Part shown: positions 50,276 through 59,908 of the stretch, piece after piece
Layout: each line of letters opens with the position of its first letter
Position numbering within the stretch: the first letter of the stretch is position 1
From: a candidate division FCPU426 bacterium
GTDB taxonomy: Bacteria; Oederibacteriota; Muellerivitia; Muellerivitales; Muellerivitaceae
Assembly: GCA_003152075.1 (NCBI GenBank)
Contig: PLZG01000086.1
Location: forward strand, 601-64,600
Length of the DNA: 64,000 nt
Direction of reading: 5' to 3'
The notes under the pieces: model-generated
Told to the model about the DNA's origin: nothing
Seen by the model: the letters and a program-made list of their open reading frames with translations, nothing else
Databases searched by the model: none
Program-made: the position numbers and the translations under genes

Positions 50276-51199
50276 GTGAAACGCGCTTTTGTTTTCCCGG
50301 GCCAAGGATCCCAATTCATTGGGATGGGGAAAGACCTTTTCGATACCCACTCCGAAAGCCGTCAAATCTTCGAAAAAGCGGATGCGGTCCTCGGATTTTC
50401 GATTTCCAAGATATGTTTTGAGGGGCCTGAAGAAGAACTGAAAAAGACATCAATCACCCAGCCTGCCTTGCTGACAGCCTCAATGGCGGCTTTTGCCATA
50501 CTTAAGAAAAATAACCTAGCCGTTGAAGGCGTGGCCGGGCACAGCTTGGGAGCTTACACCGCTTTGGCGGCTGCAGAGGTCTTAACCTTTGAGGACGCCG
50601 TCAAGCTGGTGCGGAGACGTGGAGAATTAATGGAAGAGGCCGGTAAGGGGCGTGGCACCATGGCGGTGATTCTGAACCTGGATGAGGACAAAGTCGCTCA
50701 AGCCTGCAAGGAAGCTTCTTCTATGGGAGTGGTTGAACCTGCTAACGTTAACTGCCCGGGACAAATCGTGATTTCAGGTGAAAAGGCGGCCGTGGCCGCC
50801 GCTTGTGAGAAAGCCAAAGCCTTGGGAGCCAAAAGAGCCATGGAATTGCCCGTGAGCGGTCCTTTTCATAGTTCATTGATGAAACAAGCGGCCGATGGAT
50901 TGAAACTATCCTTAGGCAACATAAGGTTTTCCGAACCGAAAAAAACTTATTATTCAGATATTGACGCTACGGTGATGAAGGATGTAAACCAAATCAAGGA
51001 AAGCCTGTTTCGCCAACTCATGGCTCCTGTTCAATGGATTAAGGTTATCGAAAAGATGGGCTCGGATGGGTTTGATCAATTCGTGGAAGTGGGACCCGGC
51101 AAGGTTTTGAACGGACTCATCCGGAAAATCTCAAAAGACGCCCAGATATTTAACGCTGGTGACGAGGCAAACATAAAAATCCTATGCGAGGCGAAATGA
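50276..51199 (+). CDS. fabD: Malonyl-CoA-ACP transacylase
   Basis: FVFPGQGSQFIGMGKDL, VAGHSLGAYTALAAAE, VSGPFHSSLM. Confidence 0.97.
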   Translation: MKRAFVFPGQGSQFIGMGKDLFDTHSESRQIFEKADAVLGFSISKICFEGPEEELKKTSITQPALLTASMAAFAILKKNNLAVEGVAGHSLGAYTALAAAEVLTFEDAVKLVRRRGELMEEAGKGRGTMAVILNLDEDKVAQACKEASSMGVVEPANVNCPGQIVISGEKAAVAAACEKAKALGAKRAMELPVSGPFHSSLMKQAADGLKLSLGNIRFSEPKKTYYSDIDATVMKDVNQIKESLFRQLMAPVQWIKVIEKMGSDGFDQFVEVGPGKVLNGLIRKISKDAQIFNAGDEANIKILCEAK

Positions 51200-51936
51200 A
51201 CTTGAATGGCAAAGTGGCGGTTGTGACGGGAGGGAATCGGGGAATCGGCAAGGATATTTCCCTGACCTTAGCGAAAGCAGGCGCATCGATAGCCCTTTGT
51301 GGCACCAACGAGGCCACTCTTAAAGAAACTTCTGCTGAAATCGAGAAATCAAGTGTGAAAAGTCTTGCTGTCAAGGTGGATGTTTCAAAAGCCCCTGAAG
51401 TCGAAGCCTTCGCCAAGACTGTTTTGGAAACATTTGGAAAAGTGGACATACTGGTTAACAACGCGGGCATCACCAAGGACAATCTTCTGATCCGCATGAG
51501 CGAGCAGGACTGGGATGATGTCCTATCCATCAATTTAAAAAGCACTTTCTTAATGACGAAGGCTTTTGTACGGCACATGATGAAGGCCCGGCAGGGAAGG
51601 ATCATTAATATCACGTCGATTGTCGGGGTGCGGGGAAACGCGGGGCAGGCCAATTATGCCGCCAGCAAAGCGGGAATGATAGGGTTGACCAAAACCACGG
51701 CCAGAGAATTCGCCAGCCGTAACATCACTTGCAACGCTATCGCCCCGGGATTCATACAGACGGACATGACGAAAGCCCTGGGTGACAAAGTGAAAGAGGA
51801 ATTGATCCAACAAATACCCCTGGGTTTCCTTGGCGAAACGTCGGATATCGCCAACGCGGTTTTGTTTTTCGCGTCAGACGATTCGCGATATATAACGGGA
51901 CAAGTTATTTGCGTTGACGGCGGAATGGTGATATAA
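51184..51936 (+). CDS. fabG: 3-oxoacyl-ACP reductase
   Basis: VAVVTGGNRGIGKDI, VNNAGITKDNLLIRM, YAASKAGMIGLTKTTAREFASRNITCNAIAPGFI. Confidence 0.97.
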   Translation: MRGEMNLNGKVAVVTGGNRGIGKDISLTLAKAGASIALCGTNEATLKETSAEIEKSSVKSLAVKVDVSKAPEVEAFAKTVLETFGKVDILVNNAGITKDNLLIRMSEQDWDDVLSINLKSTFLMTKAFVRHMMKARQGRIINITSIVGVRGNAGQANYAASKAGMIGLTKTTAREFASRNITCNAIAPGFIQTDMTKALGDKVKEELIQQIPLGFLGETSDIANAVLFFASDDSRYITGQVICVDGGMVI

Positions 51937-52016
51937 GAGTTTGCTTTTTGTAAGGAAGGTTGAAAAGGGTCATTTTTAGTTTAAGATGATTCACAAATTA
52001 AATGGAGGTTAAGACA

Positions 52017-52253
52017 ATGGCTATCGAAGACAAGGTGAAGGAAATTATCGTCGACCAGCTGGGAGTGGAAGCCGAGCAAGTCAAGCCGGAGGCTTCCTTC
52101 ATTGACGACCTGGGAGCCGATTCTTTGGACACGGTGGAACTGGTCATGGCCTTTGAAGAGGAGTTCGACCTCGAGATTCCCGATGAGGACGCGGAAAAGA
52201 TCAAGAGCGTCGGGGACGCTATTACCTACATTAAATCGAAAGCTTCGGAATAA
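52017..52253 (+). CDS. acpP: Acyl carrier protein
   Basis: [34 protein letters not shown]. Confidence 0.98.
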   Translation: MAIEDKVKEIIVDQLGVEAEQVKPEASFIDDLGADSLDTVELVMAFEEEFDLEIPDEDAEKIKSVGDAITYIKSKASE

Positions 52254-52277
52254 CCCGAGCCCGACCCAGGAGATCCC

Positions 52278-53522
52278 TTGAAACGCGTTGTCGTGACCGG
52301 GCTGGGAGCCATTACTCCCAACGGCAATAATCCAACCGATTTCTTCAAAAACATCTGCGACGGTAAAAGCGGGATTGGAATCATCACCCGCTTTGATCCT
52401 TCACGCCTGCCCAGCAAAATTGGCGGCGAGGTGAAGGATTTTGATCCTGTCAAATTTGGAATCGAGAAGCGCGACATAAAAAAAATGGACTATTTTGTCC
52501 AGTACGCCGTGGCTGCCAGCCTTCAGGCTGCCGCCGACGCGAAACTGGATATGTCCAAAGAGGACAAAACTCGGGTAGGGGTCCTCATCGGTTCGGGTAT
52601 CGGCGGTCTGCCGGTTTTGGTCGAGCAACACGCCCGATTGATCGCGAAGGGCCCGGACAGGGTTTCCCCTTTTTTGATTCCCATGATGATCATCAATATG
52701 GCCTCCGGGATGACCTCCATTTACTTAAAAGCCCAAGGCCCTAATACGGCCACCGTCTCCGCCTGTGCCTCTGGCGCCCACGGTATAGGCGAGGCTATGA
52801 GGTGGATTCAAAAAGGTGAAGCAGATGTCGTGATAGCGGGTGGGACTGAAGCCTGTATCACGGAACTGGGATATGCTGGTTTCTGCAACATGAACGCCCT
52901 CTGTATGGACTTTAACGAAAACCCGACAAAAGGGAGTCGGCCATTTGACAAGAACCGTTGCGGTTTCGTGATGGGTGAAGGGGCAGGAATCGTGGTTTTG
53001 GAGTCATTGGAACATGCTCAAGCCCGAGGAGCCCGGATCTACGCCGAAGCCAGCGGTTACGGTATGACCTCCGACGCTTTCCATATGACCACCCCTGCCG
53101 AGAACGGGGAAGGAGCTGCCCGCTCAATGAATTTAGCCTTGCGGGACGCCAAATTGAAACCGGAAGACGTGGACTACATCAATGCTCATGGAACCTCCAC
53201 CCCTTACAACGATAAATATGAGACTATGGCGATCAAGACCGTATTCCAGGAACAGGCCAAAAAAGTGGCTATCTCCTCGACGAAATCCACAACAGGACAT
53301 CTTTTAGGCGCCGCTGGGGGCATTGAGTTCGTTGCCTGCGTTCTTGCCATTCAAGAGGGAGTCCTTCCCCCCACGATCAACCAGGAGGTTCCCGACCCGG
53401 ATTGCGATTTGGACTATATCCCGAATCAAAAACGTAACGTTCCGGTGAAGGTTTGTCTTTCCAACTCCCTGGGGTTTGGCGGCCATAATGTCTCTCTCAT
53501 TGTTCAAAAATTTAATTCCTAA
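52278..53522 (+). CDS. fabF: Beta-ketoacyl-ACP synthase II
   Basis: [65 protein letters not shown]. Confidence 0.97.
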   Translation: MKRVVVTGLGAITPNGNNPTDFFKNICDGKSGIGIITRFDPSRLPSKIGGEVKDFDPVKFGIEKRDIKKMDYFVQYAVAASLQAAADAKLDMSKEDKTRVGVLIGSGIGGLPVLVEQHARLIAKGPDRVSPFLIPMMIINMASGMTSIYLKAQGPNTATVSACASGAHGIGEAMRWIQKGEADVVIAGGTEACITELGYAGFCNMNALCMDFNENPTKGSRPFDKNRCGFVMGEGAGIVVLESLEHAQARGARIYAEASGYGMTSDAFHMTTPAENGEGAARSMNLALRDAKLKPEDVDYINAHGTSTPYNDKYETMAIKTVFQEQAKKVAISSTKSTTGHLLGAAGGIEFVACVLAIQEGVLPPTINQEVPDPDCDLDYIPNQKRNVPVKVCLSNSLGFGGHNVSLIVQKFNS

Positions 53523-54294
53523 GAAAAAACAGCCAGACTCCAAGACTGAAGCCAGCCTTGAAAAGCCCCGTCTGGACCAGCTAAAAAAATTATCAAAAGC
53601 CCTTCAGATTCCTATGGGTGACGGCCAGCTTTTGAACGAGGCCCTGACCCACAAGTCATTTACCCATGAGCGGAAAATGAACCCCAACTACAACAATGAA
53701 AAGCTGGAATTCCTCGGCGATTCGGTTCTGGGCCTGGTCATTAGCCAACATGTTTTTGAAACATACCCGGAGGTTACGGAAGGAGGACTTTCCAAAGTCA
53801 AAAGTGTCATTGTCAGCGCTCAAATTTTAAGCGAGAAAGCCAAGCTCCTTGGGCTTGGGGAATACTTACAATTGGGCAAGGGAGAAGAAAAATCGGGTGG
53901 GCGTACCAGACCAGCCCTATTAGCCGACGCCATTGAGGCTCTTATTGGGGCTGTTTACCTGGTGGGTGGCCTTCCGGCCGCTAAGAAACTTATATTGGGA
54001 TTTCTTCGGGAGGATGTGGATCATGTTTTTTCCGGACGAATGGAAAAAGACTATAAGACTCTTCTGCAAGAATATTTCCAAAAAACCCAGAAACTCGCTC
54101 CCCGATACGAAATCATCCGGGAATGGGGACCGGATCACAACCGTAATTTCGAGACCTCCTGCCTGGTGAATGGTAAAACCATCGCGACGGGTGTGGGTAA
54201 AAACAAAAAAGAGGCCGAGCAAGTCGCCGCACAGGAAGCTATCCGAAAATTAAAAATTTCAGTGACCACACCTAGCGACCACAAAATCGAATAG
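53488..54294 (+). CDS. rnc: Ribonuclease III
   Basis: [37 protein letters not shown]-terminal dsRBD. Confidence 0.96.
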   Translation: MSLSLFKNLIPKKKQPDSKTEASLEKPRLDQLKKLSKALQIPMGDGQLLNEALTHKSFTHERKMNPNYNNEKLEFLGDSVLGLVISQHVFETYPEVTEGGLSKVKSVIVSAQILSEKAKLLGLGEYLQLGKGEEKSGGRTRPALLADAIEALIGAVYLVGGLPAAKKLILGFLREDVDHVFSGRMEKDYKTLLQEYFQKTQKLAPRYEIIREWGPDHNRNFETSCLVNGKTIATGVGKNKKEAEQVAAQEAIRKLKISVTTPSDHKIE

Positions 54295-54303
54295 GAATAA
54301 CTT

Positions 54304-54558
54304 ATGGCCAAAACCGCGGGTACAACGCTCTTGATGATAATACTGGGGGGGATTTTGGGCGGTTATCTGGGGGAGTTGATGGGACTTTTGATACCCAACG
54401 GGTTTTTACATGATGTTTTTGTCAAAGGATTCCCTTTGGGATTTGATTCTCCGATAGTTTTAAATCTGAAAGTTATTATATTGACTTTCGGGTTCAAGAT
54501 AATGATTAATCTTTTCGGAATCGTTGGAATGATCGCTGGCCTTTATTATTCCAAATAG
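54304..54558 (+). CDS. Small DUF4321-like membrane protein
   Basis: 84 aa, Gly-rich TM helix, FGFKIMINLFGIVGMIAGLYY C-terminus. Confidence 0.7.
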   Translation: MAKTAGTTLLMIILGGILGGYLGELMGLLIPNGFLHDVFVKGFPLGFDSPIVLNLKVIILTFGFKIMINLFGIVGMIAGLYYSK

Positions 54559-54564
54559 AACCCA

Positions 54565-55131
54565 ATGATATTGTTAGCTTCCCAATCGCCACGGCGTAAA
54601 ACCATTTTAAAATTTATCGGCGTACCTTTCCGGGTTGTAAAAACCAAAAATGTCATCGAAGACCGAAAACCCCATGAGAGACCATCCCAAATGGTTCGAC
54701 GACTGGCTTTTGAAAAGGCTAAGGCCTTTTCGGGGAAGACTTCGGAGGATTGGATTTTAGGGGCAGACACGGTGGTTGTTTGCAGGAAAAAAATATTTGG
54801 TAAGCCTAAAAACAGACGAGAGGCAACCCTAATGCTCTTGGCGCTTCAAGGACGATCCCACGAGGTGTGGACCGGTGTGGCACTATTGAATCCCCATTCC
54901 AAACCCATAATTTACGCTGAAAAGACCAAGGTTACCTTTTATTTGATCGAACCAATGCGAATGAAGTCCTATTTAAAGTCAAAGGAACCCTATGACAAGG
55001 CGGGTGGTTATGATATCCAGGGAAGCGCCCGAAAATGGATAAAAAAATGGAAAGGGGATTATTTCAATATTTTAGGATTGCCGGTGAACTGGCTTATTCC
55101 AGTTCTTAATAAATTGGGAAAAGGAAATTAA
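54565..55131 (+). CDS. maf: Maf-like nucleotide pyrophosphatase
   Basis: MILLASQSPRRKTIL, ILGADTVVVCRKKIFGKP, AGGYDIQGSA. Confidence 0.93.
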   Translation: MILLASQSPRRKTILKFIGVPFRVVKTKNVIEDRKPHERPSQMVRRLAFEKAKAFSGKTSEDWILGADTVVVCRKKIFGKPKNRREATLMLLALQGRSHEVWTGVALLNPHSKPIIYAEKTKVTFYLIEPMRMKSYLKSKEPYDKAGGYDIQGSARKWIKKWKGDYFNILGLPVNWLIPVLNKLGKGN

Positions 55132-56600
55132 CCATTCATCAAAATTTTAACTCTCAATTTTTTTCGCTGGTTTTCAAGGAAATCTTTCAACCAGGCCTGT
55201 TGGCGTTGAGAAATCAGTCTTTGTTTTATCTCGGGTAAGTCCTTTTCAAGTTTTTGTGGATCAACCGAGTTATCTCTTGTCTCTACGATTTGCAGAAAGT
55301 ATTCCTTTTTGTCCGCCTCGAGAGGTCCTTTCCATTCTTTTTTGTGAAGCCCGGCCAATTCATCCGATAGATCTGTTGAGTTTTTGATGCCTGGAATGGC
55401 GCCGTTCCGGTTGAACCATGCGGTCGTGCTCGAGGCAAGACCCAATTCATTGGCGGTTTTTTCGATATCCTCGTTTTGTTTAAGCTTATCAAGTAATTGT
55501 TCGGATAAAGATAGTATTTTCTGGGATGCTTTTTCCTTTTTATATTGGGTTAATACTTTAGATCGGACATCCGTAAAACTACTTTTATATTCTTTCTCAT
55601 AATCCTCTAATTGGACCAGGTGATAACCGTATTTGGTCTTGACGGGTTTTGAAAGTTCACTTTTTTTGAGTTTGAAAACCATATCCTCGAATTCCTTCAG
55701 GTCTTTGCCCATGCTGTTTCTGGTTACCCATCCCAATTCTCCTCCCCGGTCCTTGGAACCTCCATCTTGGGAGTATTTCTTCGCCAATTCCTCGAAGGAG
55801 GCTTTTTTAGAGAGTATTTGTTTGCGATAGTCCTCGAGACTGACCTTTGCTTTTTCTTGATCTTGGATGCTCTCGTTTCCTTGAAGGCCGATCAGGATAT
55901 GACGGACTTTAGCTCTCTCAGGATGATCGTACTGACTTTTATTGGATTGATAATAATCCTTCAAATTCTCCTCGGTCGCTGAAACTTGCTTTTCGTAAGC
56001 CTCCAAGTCCAACGAAACGTAGGCCGCCTTCAAGTCACGGTTTAGGAATTGAGCGTATTCGTTCAAATCATTGTTGTTAAAAAGAACCCCGTCAAACAAT
56101 ATGGATTGTATTTTCTGGGTCAACATTTGATTTCTTTGGGAACTCTCGAATTCCTCGGGCGTTAATTGGTTGGCTTGAAGCATTTGGTAATATTTTGTTT
56201 TACTAAATTTTCCATTTTCGTCCAAAAAATAATTTTGCCTTTGTAACCAGCCAACTAATTCTTCATCGGGGACGGTGATCCCCAGTTTTTGGCCAGTTTG
56301 CTCCAAAATGGCCTCGTCCACCAAGCGTTCCAAAACCTGATCTTTAAGCTTTTTGATTTCAGAAGCGTTTGGGGTGTCTTCTTTAGCGCGATATAATTTG
56401 TCCAAGGCGGGTTGGTAAGTTTTATTGAAATCGCTGTAAGTAATTATTGTTTCCCCGATTCTCGCGACCAGGTTTGGATCGTGATCTTCAAAGCCTTTAG
56501 ATTTCATTCCAAAAACAAAGAATATTCCAACGACAAATACGAAGACGATCATCCAAAGGATGAAATGCATGAATTTTTTATTTCTAAGGTAGTTCATCAT
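55128..56600 (-). CDS. PpiD/SurA-like peptidyl-prolyl cis-trans isomerase, membrane anchored
   Basis: N-terminal TM, SurA_N-like region, PPIC domain RAKVRHILIG...FEELAKKYSQDGGSKDRGGELGWVTR...KTKYGYHLVQLEDYE. Confidence 0.9.
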   Translation of the reverse strand: MMNYLRNKKFMHFILWMIVFVFVVGIFFVFGMKSKGFEDHDPNLVARIGETIITYSDFNKTYQPALDKLYRAKEDTPNASEIKKLKDQVLERLVDEAILEQTGQKLGITVPDEELVGWLQRQNYFLDENGKFSKTKYYQMLQANQLTPEEFESSQRNQMLTQKIQSILFDGVLFNNNDLNEYAQFLNRDLKAAYVSLDLEAYEKQVSATEENLKDYYQSNKSQYDHPERAKVRHILIGLQGNESIQDQEKAKVSLEDYRKQILSKKASFEELAKKYSQDGGSKDRGGELGWVTRNSMGKDLKEFEDMVFKLKKSELSKPVKTKYGYHLVQLEDYEKEYKSSFTDVRSKVLTQYKKEKASQKILSLSEQLLDKLKQNEDIEKTANELGLASSTTAWFNRNGAIPGIKNSTDLSDELAGLHKKEWKGPLEADKKEYFLQIVETRDNSVDPQKLEKDLPEIKQRLISQRQQAWLKDFLENQRKKLRVKILMNG

Positions 56601-56810
56601 TTTCGGAGGCCTCCAAGGGCTGATTAAATCCCATATACGGGAAGGTTTTATGCGGCAAATGGTGATAAAACTTGCGCATTATAGCAATTAAGTTTTGGAT
56701 AACAATCCAATCCGGGTTTTCACTTTAATTTCCCTAAAATTAATGCGTTGATTGAGGGAATTACCCATGCAGTTGTCGCGAGATTCAATCCTGCTGATCA
56801 GCGGACGGCG

Positions 56811-56841
56811 TTGACAGAAAAAGGGTTTATCGTGATATAAT
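56811..56841 (+). promoter_or_regulatory. Extended -10 promoter upstream of PorV-OmpA gene
   Basis: TTGACA (56811-56816), 19 bp, TGATATAAT (TATAAT 56836-56841). Confidence 0.65.
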
Positions 56842-56872
56842 CCGTTAAAACCTTTAACCCAAGTAAAGGCCC

Positions 56873-58627
56873 ATGCTCAAAAAACCGTTCCCTTTAAAGC
56901 TTTTTCCCCATTTTTTTATTTTTATCACCCTTCTTTTAATACAAATTACTGCTTATTCCGATAGTGTCAGCACGACTGGGGTTCAATTTTTAAAAATTCC
57001 CGCCGGAGTCCGGGGAGCCGGAATGGGTGGGATGTTTGCCGCTGTGGCAGATGATGTCAGTACCACCTATTGGAATACCGCTGGTTTGGCCCAAATTGAG
57101 AACATTGAGATCAACCTCTTACACGTTTCTTATTTTGGGGCCACGAACTATGAGTTTGGGGGTTTTGCCCTCCCTCTCCAGCCGGGAAGCACATTGGGAC
57201 TAAGCGGATCCTTTGATTTTATTCCATCCTTCAATTCGACAAATAACCCTTTGGCTCCGCTTGGAAGTGCCAACGACATTGCCATTGCTTTGGGTTACGG
57301 GCAAAAATTTGGGGATAATTTCGCTTTAGGTGTTGGGGGAAAATATATCTCTAGCAATTTGGTTAGCTCCGGGGCTTCTGGCGGGGCAGTTGATGCCGGC
57401 CTTTTACTTTTCACGACTCACAAGGAATTAACGTTGGGCCTATCGGTTCAAAATGTTGGGCAAGTTTCAAATTTTGGCAACTACTCCTCCCAAGAAAAAT
57501 TGCCCTTGGTTTATCGGGGTGGACTTGTTTACCGTTTTGAACCCCAAAAACCAACTCATTTTCTTTTGGGTGTGGATGTTGAAAAACCAATTGACAGCGA
57601 CCTAATCTTTCATACTGGTGGTGAGTTTTGGCTTGGTATCGAAAGCCTTTCCGTTGCTTTTCGGGCGGGATATAGTTTTGACCCCCTGAACCAGGATTTG
57701 GGTGGCACGAGCGGGGCTTCAGTGGGTGCGGGAGTTCGGTTTACTGGGTTCGAGTTAAATTACGCTTTAGTTCCCTTTGGGGTTTTAGGGGATACCCAGC
57801 GATTCTCTATTACCTATCGGTTTGGTACGGAAGGAAATGCTTCCACAGCCCAAAATCAAAAGGAAAAAGTGGTGGCTGTTGATATTAAGCCTCAAATTTC
57901 CGATTACCAAACAGGAACAGTAAAACAAGCCACTTTTGAGTTAAAGCCGCAAGCGCGAACGGATATTAAAAACTGGACCTTGGAAATCACGGGATCCAAA
58001 GGCGAGATTATCCGAACTTATGCCGGTAAAGGTGTCCCGCCCAAGCAAATCGCTTGGGATGGTAAGGACAGCACGGGTAACGTGGTCACGGGCGGTATAT
58101 TCGCCAATTACAATTTCCGGACTGTTGATACTCGTGGGCAACAAGTAGTGGCAACGGATCCCATTTTCAAGGTCGCTCAAGCTAATTCCCGGGAAGCCGC
58201 TATGGTGGCATCAGCCTCAATCTCGCCGATGGAAGCCGCTCCGCCCTCCTTGCCTGAAAATTTCCAACCCCTTGGTATGTCGGGCGTGGTCAAAGTCCCA
58301 AGCATCTCTTTTGGAGAAAAAAGCTCCCGTGTGAATCCCGCCTTCTTGAATTACCTGGATCAAGTTGCCCATCAAATCCGGAAGTATCCTAATTCTCGGG
58401 TGTATATCGAAGGGCACGCTTTTGATGAGGGAACACCACGGGAAGCGGTCAACATTTCCCAAAATCGTTCGGACGCCGTTTTGAGGTATTTGGTGGAAAA
58501 GGGAAAAGTTTCACCGGATAATCTTTATTCACGCGGTCATGGTGATACAGCCCCCTTGGACATGAGCGATACGGAAGAAGCTCGATCGAAGAATCGCCGG
58601 GTTGACATTATTATTTTGACGAAATAA
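56873..58627 (+). CDS. PorV/PorQ (UPF0164)-type barrel fused to FlgD-Ig-like and OmpA-like domains
   Basis: GVQFLKIPAGVRGAGMGGMFAAVADDVSTTYWNTAGLAQ; WTLEITGSKGEIIRTYAGKGVPPKQIAWDGKDSTGNVVTGG; IEGHAFDEGTPREAVNISQNRSDAVLRYLVEKG...RGHGDTAP...KNRRVDIIIL. Confidence 0.88.
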   Translation: MLKKPFPLKLFPHFFIFITLLLIQITAYSDSVSTTGVQFLKIPAGVRGAGMGGMFAAVADDVSTTYWNTAGLAQIENIEINLLHVSYFGATNYEFGGFALPLQPGSTLGLSGSFDFIPSFNSTNNPLAPLGSANDIAIALGYGQKFGDNFALGVGGKYISSNLVSSGASGGAVDAGLLLFTTHKELTLGLSVQNVGQVSNFGNYSSQEKLPLVYRGGLVYRFEPQKPTHFLLGVDVEKPIDSDLIFHTGGEFWLGIESLSVAFRAGYSFDPLNQDLGGTSGASVGAGVRFTGFELNYALVPFGVLGDTQRFSITYRFGTEGNASTAQNQKEKVVAVDIKPQISDYQTGTVKQATFELKPQARTDIKNWTLEITGSKGEIIRTYAGKGVPPKQIAWDGKDSTGNVVTGGIFANYNFRTVDTRGQQVVATDPIFKVAQANSREAAMVASASISPMEAAPPSLPENFQPLGMSGVVKVPSISFGEKSSRVNPAFLNYLDQVAHQIRKYPNSRVYIEGHAFDEGTPREAVNISQNRSDAVLRYLVEKGKVSPDNLYSRGHGDTAPLDMSDTEEARSKNRRVDIIILTK

Positions 58628-58649
58628 CCACCTGAAAGGTTAAGAAGAA

Positions 58650-59882
58650 TTGACAAAAGCAATCAAAATCCCATTTCTTGTATTGTCCTTGCTTTATTTG
58701 GGGATTTTAAGCGGTTGTCAGTATTTCACAGATTCCTATGATGCCGCGGCCACACTCGACCAAAACGGGAAATATGCCCAAGCCGTTGAGGCTTATCTAA
58801 AGTATTTGAAGAGCCATCCGGGTTCTTTGCTTGCGGCTAAAATTTATTACCGCATCGGAAAAAATTATGAATCCCAATCTGATTACAACAATGCTTTGAA
58901 TTGGTATCAAAAAGTCATTAGTGAATTTCCAAAAACCGATGAGGAAATCCATTCACTTTTAGACCTCGCGTCCCTGTATCAAAATAAACTTAAAAATCCT
59001 TCGAAAGCTTTGGATTACAATCAACAAGCTTTCAACCGTTATATGGACAATATTCAAATAAAAAGCGCCATTCAATCACTTATTGACGCCCAATATCAAA
59101 CAGCCAACGCTCAGTTTACGGATAAGAATTACAAAAGTGTGTCGGGGACCATTGATGGTATTTATAAAACTTTTCCGGTTGTTTTTATTTCGCCTGATAC
59201 TCGGGCCAAAATTGATTCATTGGCTGATCGGTCAAGAAGGGCAGACGATATTGCGAAAGCAAGCGTTGATTTAATAGTCCTGAAAAGTGAGTTTTCATTT
59301 AACAAAAGCTTCGAAACCGATTTTCCGGTTGAAGCTGATAGCAGTGATAAAATAATAGCTTCTCCAGATGGCAACTTTCTCGCCTCCAGAAGAAAGGGGC
59401 CCAATGGCGTTTTTTATCTTTACGTGGCAAAGGTTCCGGCGAAAGGGGATCAGGTCATATTCAAATTAGTTAAACAAACCTTTGGGGCGGATAAGCCGAC
59501 CTGGTCTCCGGATGGACAAGAACTGGTCTATTGGCGCACTTTGAGAGGGACTCGAAAGCTGGAAAAAACGAATATTAAAAACATGACCACCCAAACGCTT
59601 TTTTACACGAAGAGCAACAGGCTTGGAGTTCATCCAGCCTACCATCCATCGGGAAACAAGATTGCTTATATTTATGAGGGACGCGTTTGTTTGATTGGTA
59701 CCGGTGAAACCCCTTATAAACAACTGTTGAAAACAAAACAAAAACTTGACTATACTGCCGACTTGGCTTGGTCGATAGATGGAACGATGATTCGATGCCG
59801 CCAGATGGATAAGCACAACAAATCGGTTGATGAATTGTTGGTTCTGGATACATCCGCTTCATTCAGTAACCCTTCGAATTAA
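58650..59882 (+). CDS. TPR plus WD40/TolB-like beta-propeller lipoprotein
   Basis: LGILSGCQYF lipobox; TPR-like repeats; SPDGNFLASRR, KPTWSPDGQELVYWR, HPAYHPSGNKIAYIYEGR propeller blades. Confidence 0.8.
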   Translation: MTKAIKIPFLVLSLLYLGILSGCQYFTDSYDAAATLDQNGKYAQAVEAYLKYLKSHPGSLLAAKIYYRIGKNYESQSDYNNALNWYQKVISEFPKTDEEIHSLLDLASLYQNKLKNPSKALDYNQQAFNRYMDNIQIKSAIQSLIDAQYQTANAQFTDKNYKSVSGTIDGIYKTFPVVFISPDTRAKIDSLADRSRRADDIAKASVDLIVLKSEFSFNKSFETDFPVEADSSDKIIASPDGNFLASRRKGPNGVFYLYVAKVPAKGDQVIFKLVKQTFGADKPTWSPDGQELVYWRTLRGTRKLEKTNIKNMTTQTLFYTKSNRLGVHPAYHPSGNKIAYIYEGRVCLIGTGETPYKQLLKTKQKLDYTADLAWSIDGTMIRCRQMDKHNKSVDELLVLDTSASFSNPSN

Positions 59883-59908
59883 ATTAACCTTGTAGTAAAG
59901 AGGAATAA

